From NCBI RefSeq assembly GCF_000420305.1, contig NZ_ATUR01000006.1, forward strand, positions 124,001 to 188,000: a DNA stretch of 64,000 nt. Direction: 5' to 3'. Position numbers and translations under genes: made by a program. Source of the stretch: Novosphingopyxis baekryungensis DSM 16222 (GTDB lineage Bacteria; Pseudomonadota; Alphaproteobacteria; Sphingomonadales; Sphingomonadaceae). Of the stretch, positions 61,014 to 64,000 are shown piece after piece; position 1 is the first letter of the stretch; every line of letters starts with the position of its first letter. Under the pieces are notes generated by a model. The model worked only from the letters and a program-made list of their open reading frames with translations, searched no databases and was not told the origin of the DNA.

Positions 61014-61997
61014 TCAGCTCATCAGGCCTTTCACGGCCGCAATCATGTCGGCAGGCTGCACGATGTAGGCATCCTCCAGCGCCTTGGCGAATGGGACCGG
61101 ACATTTCGGGGCGCCGAGCCGCCGCACCGGCGCTTTCAATTTGCCGAAGAGCTCCTCATTGATAGTCGCCGCGATTTCTGCACCCGGCCCAAAGTCGCGC
61201 ACCGCTTCATGCGCAATCAATACCCGGCCGGTCTTTTGCGCCGATGCCAGTACCGTTTCCCGATCCCAGGGAGAAATCGTACGCAGATCGATCAGCTCAA
61301 CCGAAACGCCCGCCTCGGCAAATCCTTCCAGCGCCATCTGCGCCCGAATGCACTGGCTCGACCAGGTGACGAGCGTGACATCGGTGCCTTCCTGCACGAT
61401 CCGTGCCTTGCCCAATGGTATCGGCCCCTGATCGTCGTCCACCTCTGACGGGATGAACATGGTGCCGGCGCTTTCGATGAAGATGCAGGGATCGGGGTCC
61501 TGGATACAGGACAACATCAATCCCTTATAGTCGGCCGGGCTGGATGGCGCGACGACCTTGATGCCGGCAGCATGCGCAAACCATCCTTCAAGATGATCGG
61601 CATGTTGCCCAGCCGTCTGCCAACCGGCGCCGGTCAGCGTGCGGATAACGATGGGCACGCTGGTTTGACCGCCGGACATGAAGCGCAATTTCGCTGCATG
61701 GTTGAAGATCATGTCCATCGCGACGGTGGTGAAATTCATCAGCATGATTTCGGCCACCGGTTTGTAACCGGCCATGGCCGCGCCGATGGCGGCGCCAACG
61801 ATCGCCTGCTCCGAAATTGGCGTGGACCGGACGCGGTCGCCGAATTTCGTCGAAAGCCCCTGCGCCGCCCCGGTGATCCCGCCGCCCTCCGGATCGGCAA
61901 TATCCTCGCCCAGAACCAGGACCTTTTCGTCCTCGGCCATCGCCTGGTGCAAAGCTGCGTTGACGCCCTGGATCGCGTGCATTTTCGTCGTGCTCAT
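61014..61997 (-). CDS. 2-oxoacid dehydrogenase E1 beta subunit
   Basis: The 327-residue protein has the transketolase pyrimidine-domain features: VLGEDIADPEGGGITGAAQGLSTKFG, TPISEQAIVGAAIGAAMAGYKPVAEIMLMNF, and GGQTSVPIVIRTLTGAGWQTAGQHADHLEGWFAHAAGIKVVAPSSPAD. It belongs to the pyruvate/acetoin dehydrogenase group. No N-terminal lipoyl domain is present, unlike many alphaproteobacterial PdhB proteins. Its ATG overlaps the end of the alpha gene by 4 bp. Together they decarboxylate a 2-oxo acid and pass the acyl group to an E2. Confidence 0.92.
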   Translation of the reverse strand: MSTTKMHAIQGVNAALHQAMAEDEKVLVLGEDIADPEGGGITGAAQGLSTKFGDRVRSTPISEQAIVGAAIGAAMAGYKPVAEIMLMNFTTVAMDMIFNHAAKLRFMSGGQTSVPIVIRTLTGAGWQTAGQHADHLEGWFAHAAGIKVVAPSSPADYKGLMLSCIQDPDPCIFIESAGTMFIPSEVDDDQGPIPLGKARIVQEGTDVTLVTWSSQCIRAQMALEGFAEAGVSVELIDLRTISPWDRETVLASAQKTGRVLIAHEAVRDFGPGAEIAATINEELFGKLKAPVRRLGAPKCPVPFAKALEDAYIVQPADMIAAVKGLMS

Positions 61998-62989
61998 GCC
62001 GACATCTCCTGTTCGAATACGTCGCGGCGCAGTTCATCAGCGGACGGCACTTCGCTGGCCATCCCGAATTCACGGGCTGCAGCGACTTCCTGCTCGATCT
62101 GCTGTGTCATCTCCTCAAGCTGGGCTTCCGTGGCATGACCATCGTCCAGCAACTTCTGGCGAAAAGCCGGCAGAGGATCGTTTTCCTTGGCCTTTGCCAG
62201 CTCACCCTCCGGCATATATTTCATGTCATCGCCGAGCACATGGCCCATGAAACGGAATGTGTTGCATTCCAGCAAGGTCGGGCCTTCGCCTGCGCGCGCG
62301 CGGTCGATGGCGGTGGCGACATGGGCATACATCTCAAAGGGATCATTGCCGTCGATCGTAAATCCCGGCATGCCATAGCCTACGGCGCGCTTTGAAATCT
62401 TGTCGACCGCCGTGCCCTTTTCGAAGCTGGTATGCTCGGCATAGCGGTTGTTGGGGCAGACGAAAATCACCGGCAATTTCCACAGGCCGGCAAGATTCAT
62501 CGCCTCGTGAAACGCCCCGATATTGGACGCGCCGTCACCGAAATAGGCGATAACGACCCGCTTCGATCCGTCCAGCTGCGCCGCCCATGCGAGCCCGTTG
62601 GCGATCGGCATGGAAGAGCCGACGATGCCGGTTGTCACCATCACCCCGGTTTCGGGATGCGTGAGATGCATAGGGCCGCCCTTGCCCTTGCAGGTGCCGT
62701 CGACACGACCTGCGATCTCCGCCCAAAGCGGTTTCAGCGGCATGTCCTTGGCCACCATGTCCTGAATGCCGCGATAAATGGTACAGATCTGATCTTCGTC
62801 GGTCAAAAAATGCGAAACGGTGGCAGGGATGACTTCTTGCCCACGCGCCGAATAATAAGGCATTTGCAACCGGCCTTTTCGGATCGTCGACAGTATAGCA
62901 TCGTCGTTGCGTTCAATGCGGACCATCCGGCGATAGATATCAACCAGTGCTTTCGTATCGGGCTGCGGCGCGTTACTCGCTTCGCTCAT
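61994..62989 (-). CDS. 2-oxoacid dehydrogenase E1 alpha subunit
   Basis: The 331-residue protein has the thiamine-diphosphate motif GDGASNIGAFHEAMNLAGLWKLPVIFVCPNN, the substrate-side IYRGIQDMVAKDMPLKPLWAEI and GGPMHLTHPETGVMVTTGIVGSSMPIANGLAWA. This resembles acetoin or pyruvate dehydrogenases more than branched-chain ones. GAGGA precedes the ATG. It is divergent from the enoyl-CoA hydratase gene over 103 bp that includes a palindrome. The only E2 in the window is the lipoyl-free gene at 44429. Confidence 0.92.
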   Translation of the reverse strand: MSEASNAPQPDTKALVDIYRRMVRIERNDDAILSTIRKGRLQMPYYSARGQEVIPATVSHFLTDEDQICTIYRGIQDMVAKDMPLKPLWAEIAGRVDGTCKGKGGPMHLTHPETGVMVTTGIVGSSMPIANGLAWAAQLDGSKRVVIAYFGDGASNIGAFHEAMNLAGLWKLPVIFVCPNNRYAEHTSFEKGTAVDKISKRAVGYGMPGFTIDGNDPFEMYAHVATAIDRARAGEGPTLLECNTFRFMGHVLGDDMKYMPEGELAKAKENDPLPAFRQKLLDDGHATEAQLEEMTQQIEQEVAAAREFGMASEVPSADELRRDVFEQEMSA

Positions 62990-63003
62990 GCTTTCCTCGC
63001 TTT

Positions 63004-63020
63004 GTTCGGAATAACCGAAC
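63004..63020. promoter_or_regulatory. Palindrome GTTCGG-N5-CCGAAC, possible operator
   Basis: GTTCGG (63004-63009) and CCGAAC (63015-63020) are perfect inverted arms around AATAA, placed 14 bp upstream of the E1 alpha start in the divergent region shared with the enoyl-CoA hydratase gene. Size and symmetry fit a TetR/MarR-type operator. No regulator gene is adjacent within the window. Confidence 0.4.
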
Positions 63021-63092
63021 TGTCGCGGTGGGAAAGGTTGAGGTCAACGGCGCAGCAACGCGCCACAGCGATATGTTCCGAACGGCAGATAG

Positions 63093-63878
63093 ATGACCAT
63101 GGCACTTCCTGAATATTCCACGCTGCTCCTGGCAAGACATGGCAGGCGGCTTACCATTACGCTCAACCGGGGAGACGCGCTCAACGCCTTCGACAAGGTG
63201 ATGCATGACGAGCTTCCCACCGCGCTGGAATTTGCACGCGACGATGCACATTCGGATGTGATCGTTTTGACCGGAGCCGGCCGCGCCTTTTCGGCCGGTG
63301 GCGATTTCGAACATATCGCGGCCAATGCTACGCAGCCGGAGCGATTCGACCATGAAATGGCGATGGCCAAGCGGATTGTGCTGGCCCTGCTCGATACCGA
63401 CAAGCCCGTCATCTGCCGCATGAATGGCCATGCGGTAGGGTTGGGCGCGACCATCGCATTGCTGTGCGATATCATTTACGCCGATGAGAAGGCAAAAATC
63501 GGCGATCCGCACGTCCTGATCGGACTGGCGGCCGGCGATGGGGGCGCGCTGATCTGGCCGCAGCGCATCGGCCTGACCCGTGCGAAGGAATTTCTGTTTA
63601 CCGGAGACCTGATCCGCGCACCCGAGGCGGTGTCGATCGGGCTCATCAACAAGGCTTTGCCCTCCGATGCTCTGGATCAGGCCGTCGATCACTTGGCGCA
63701 AAGGCTTTTAGGCCTGCCCCAAATGGCCTTGCGAGCGACCAAAAGGCTGACCAATCTGGAACTGAAGCGACTGGCGGACAGCCTTCTCGACAAAGGCATG
63801 GGATGGGAAAGCGAAACGGTACGAAGCCCTGAACATCGCAGCGCTATTGCCGCGATGCGCAAGGCACAGGGCGGTTAA
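63093..63878 (+). CDS. Enoyl-CoA hydratase/isomerase family protein
   Basis: The 261-residue crotonase-fold protein has ITLNRGDALNAFD, LTGAGRAFSAGGDFEH (first oxyanion region), MNGHAVGLGATIALLCDIIYADEKAKIGDPHVLIGLAAGDGGALIWPQRIG (second), and IGLINKALPSDALD. The Glu positions of true hydratases (two active-site Glu) are not both evident: Asp/His replace them at GDPHVLIG, so it may act as an isomerase or hydrolase rather than hydratase. It hydrates or isomerises an enoyl-CoA, the step after the acyl-CoA dehydrogenases. Confidence 0.88.
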   Translation: MTMALPEYSTLLLARHGRRLTITLNRGDALNAFDKVMHDELPTALEFARDDAHSDVIVLTGAGRAFSAGGDFEHIAANATQPERFDHEMAMAKRIVLALLDTDKPVICRMNGHAVGLGATIALLCDIIYADEKAKIGDPHVLIGLAAGDGGALIWPQRIGLTRAKEFLFTGDLIRAPEAVSIGLINKALPSDALDQAVDHLAQRLLGLPQMALRATKRLTNLELKRLADSLLDKGMGWESETVRSPEHRSAIAAMRKAQGG

Positions 63879-64000
63879 TCGATATTGCCGGGCGCAACCC
63901 AGCGCCGCTCTGCCGAAGATAGGCGCATCGCCTCCATCACGCGCTCCACTTCCAGCGCGCGCCCGAAATCCGGGGCGGCGCTTGCCTTACCATGGATGGC
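63875..64000 (-). CDS. Gfo/Idh/MocA family oxidoreductase, C-terminal end
   Basis: The window edge cuts this gene; 41 C-terminal residues and the TAA stop remain. The sequence PDFGRALEVERVMEAMRLSS followed by AERRWV matches the end of many Gfo/Idh/MocA sugar or polyol oxidoreductases (usually PDFxxALEVQRVMDAV). The NAD-binding domain lies outside. The stop overlaps the stop of the convergent enoyl-CoA hydratase by 4 bp. Function cannot be assigned further. Confidence 0.65.
   Translation of the reverse strand, partial: AIHGKASAAPDFGRALEVERVMEAMRLSSAERRWVAPGNID

Noticed and set aside
62990-63092. Second stress promoter (GGAAC...CGTT) upstream of E1 alpha
   Set aside because: The boxes on the minus strand are only 14 bases apart, too short for the EcfG consensus.

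Overview
The window looks like chromosome of a sphingomonad (Alphaproteobacteria, Sphingomonadales). The signs are uniformly high GC, a fused ispDF, the order dusB-ntrY-ntrX-hfq-hflX with mazG, a double-domain Hfq, a general-stress (EcfG-type) promoter with the textbook GGAAC-N17-CGTT spacing, and a D-mannonate dehydratase of the 402-residue Novosphingobium type. No genus is claimed.

Positions 1-30268 are mostly housekeeping. From the left: the end of a dienelactone-hydrolase-like gene, an M28 peptidase, EttA, a small low-GC block (GFA-like protein and a ClpP-fold lipoprotein), acylphosphatase behind a stress promoter, a NYN/LOTUS protein, PutP, a beta-carbonic anhydrase, lipA-ratA, ispDF-cinA, dusB, the NtrY/NtrX two-component pair, hfq-hflX, and a tightly overlapping minus-strand operon reading mltB-rlpA-dac-tmk-holB-metG-tatD-MBL-small membrane protein-mazG. 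A tRNA-Ser(UGA) closes this part.

Directly after the tRNA lies a broken tyrosine integrase. Everything to its right is accessory: a lipoprotein with PD40-like propeller motifs, a family III CoA-transferase, then a complete hexuronate module (34105-44381). In that module a GH79-like surface glycosidase, a TRAP transporter, UxaC, UxuB, ManD and a KDG kinase would take bound glucuronate to KDPG. A FadR-subfamily GntR regulator follows, and a long inverted repeat sits in the shared ManD/UxaC promoter. KDPG aldolase is not in the window.

Positions 44429-64000 hold a second catabolic block, of unknown substrate: a lipoyl-free E2 acyltransferase with two E3-binding domains, MmsA, a Rieske oxygenase, three SDRs, an acyl-CoA ligase, a TauD-type dioxygenase, an MFS carrier, a succinate-semialdehyde-type dehydrogenase, two divergent large+small acyl-CoA dehydrogenase pairs, E1 alpha/beta of a 2-oxoacid dehydrogenase and an enoyl-CoA hydratase. 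The gene content suggests CoA-dependent breakdown of a cyclic or branched carboxylic acid. The window ends inside a Gfo/Idh/MocA oxidoreductase.

The most unusual items are the tandem Hfq with an asymmetric second domain, the lipoyl-free E2 near an E1 pair, and the paired acyl-CoA dehydrogenases.
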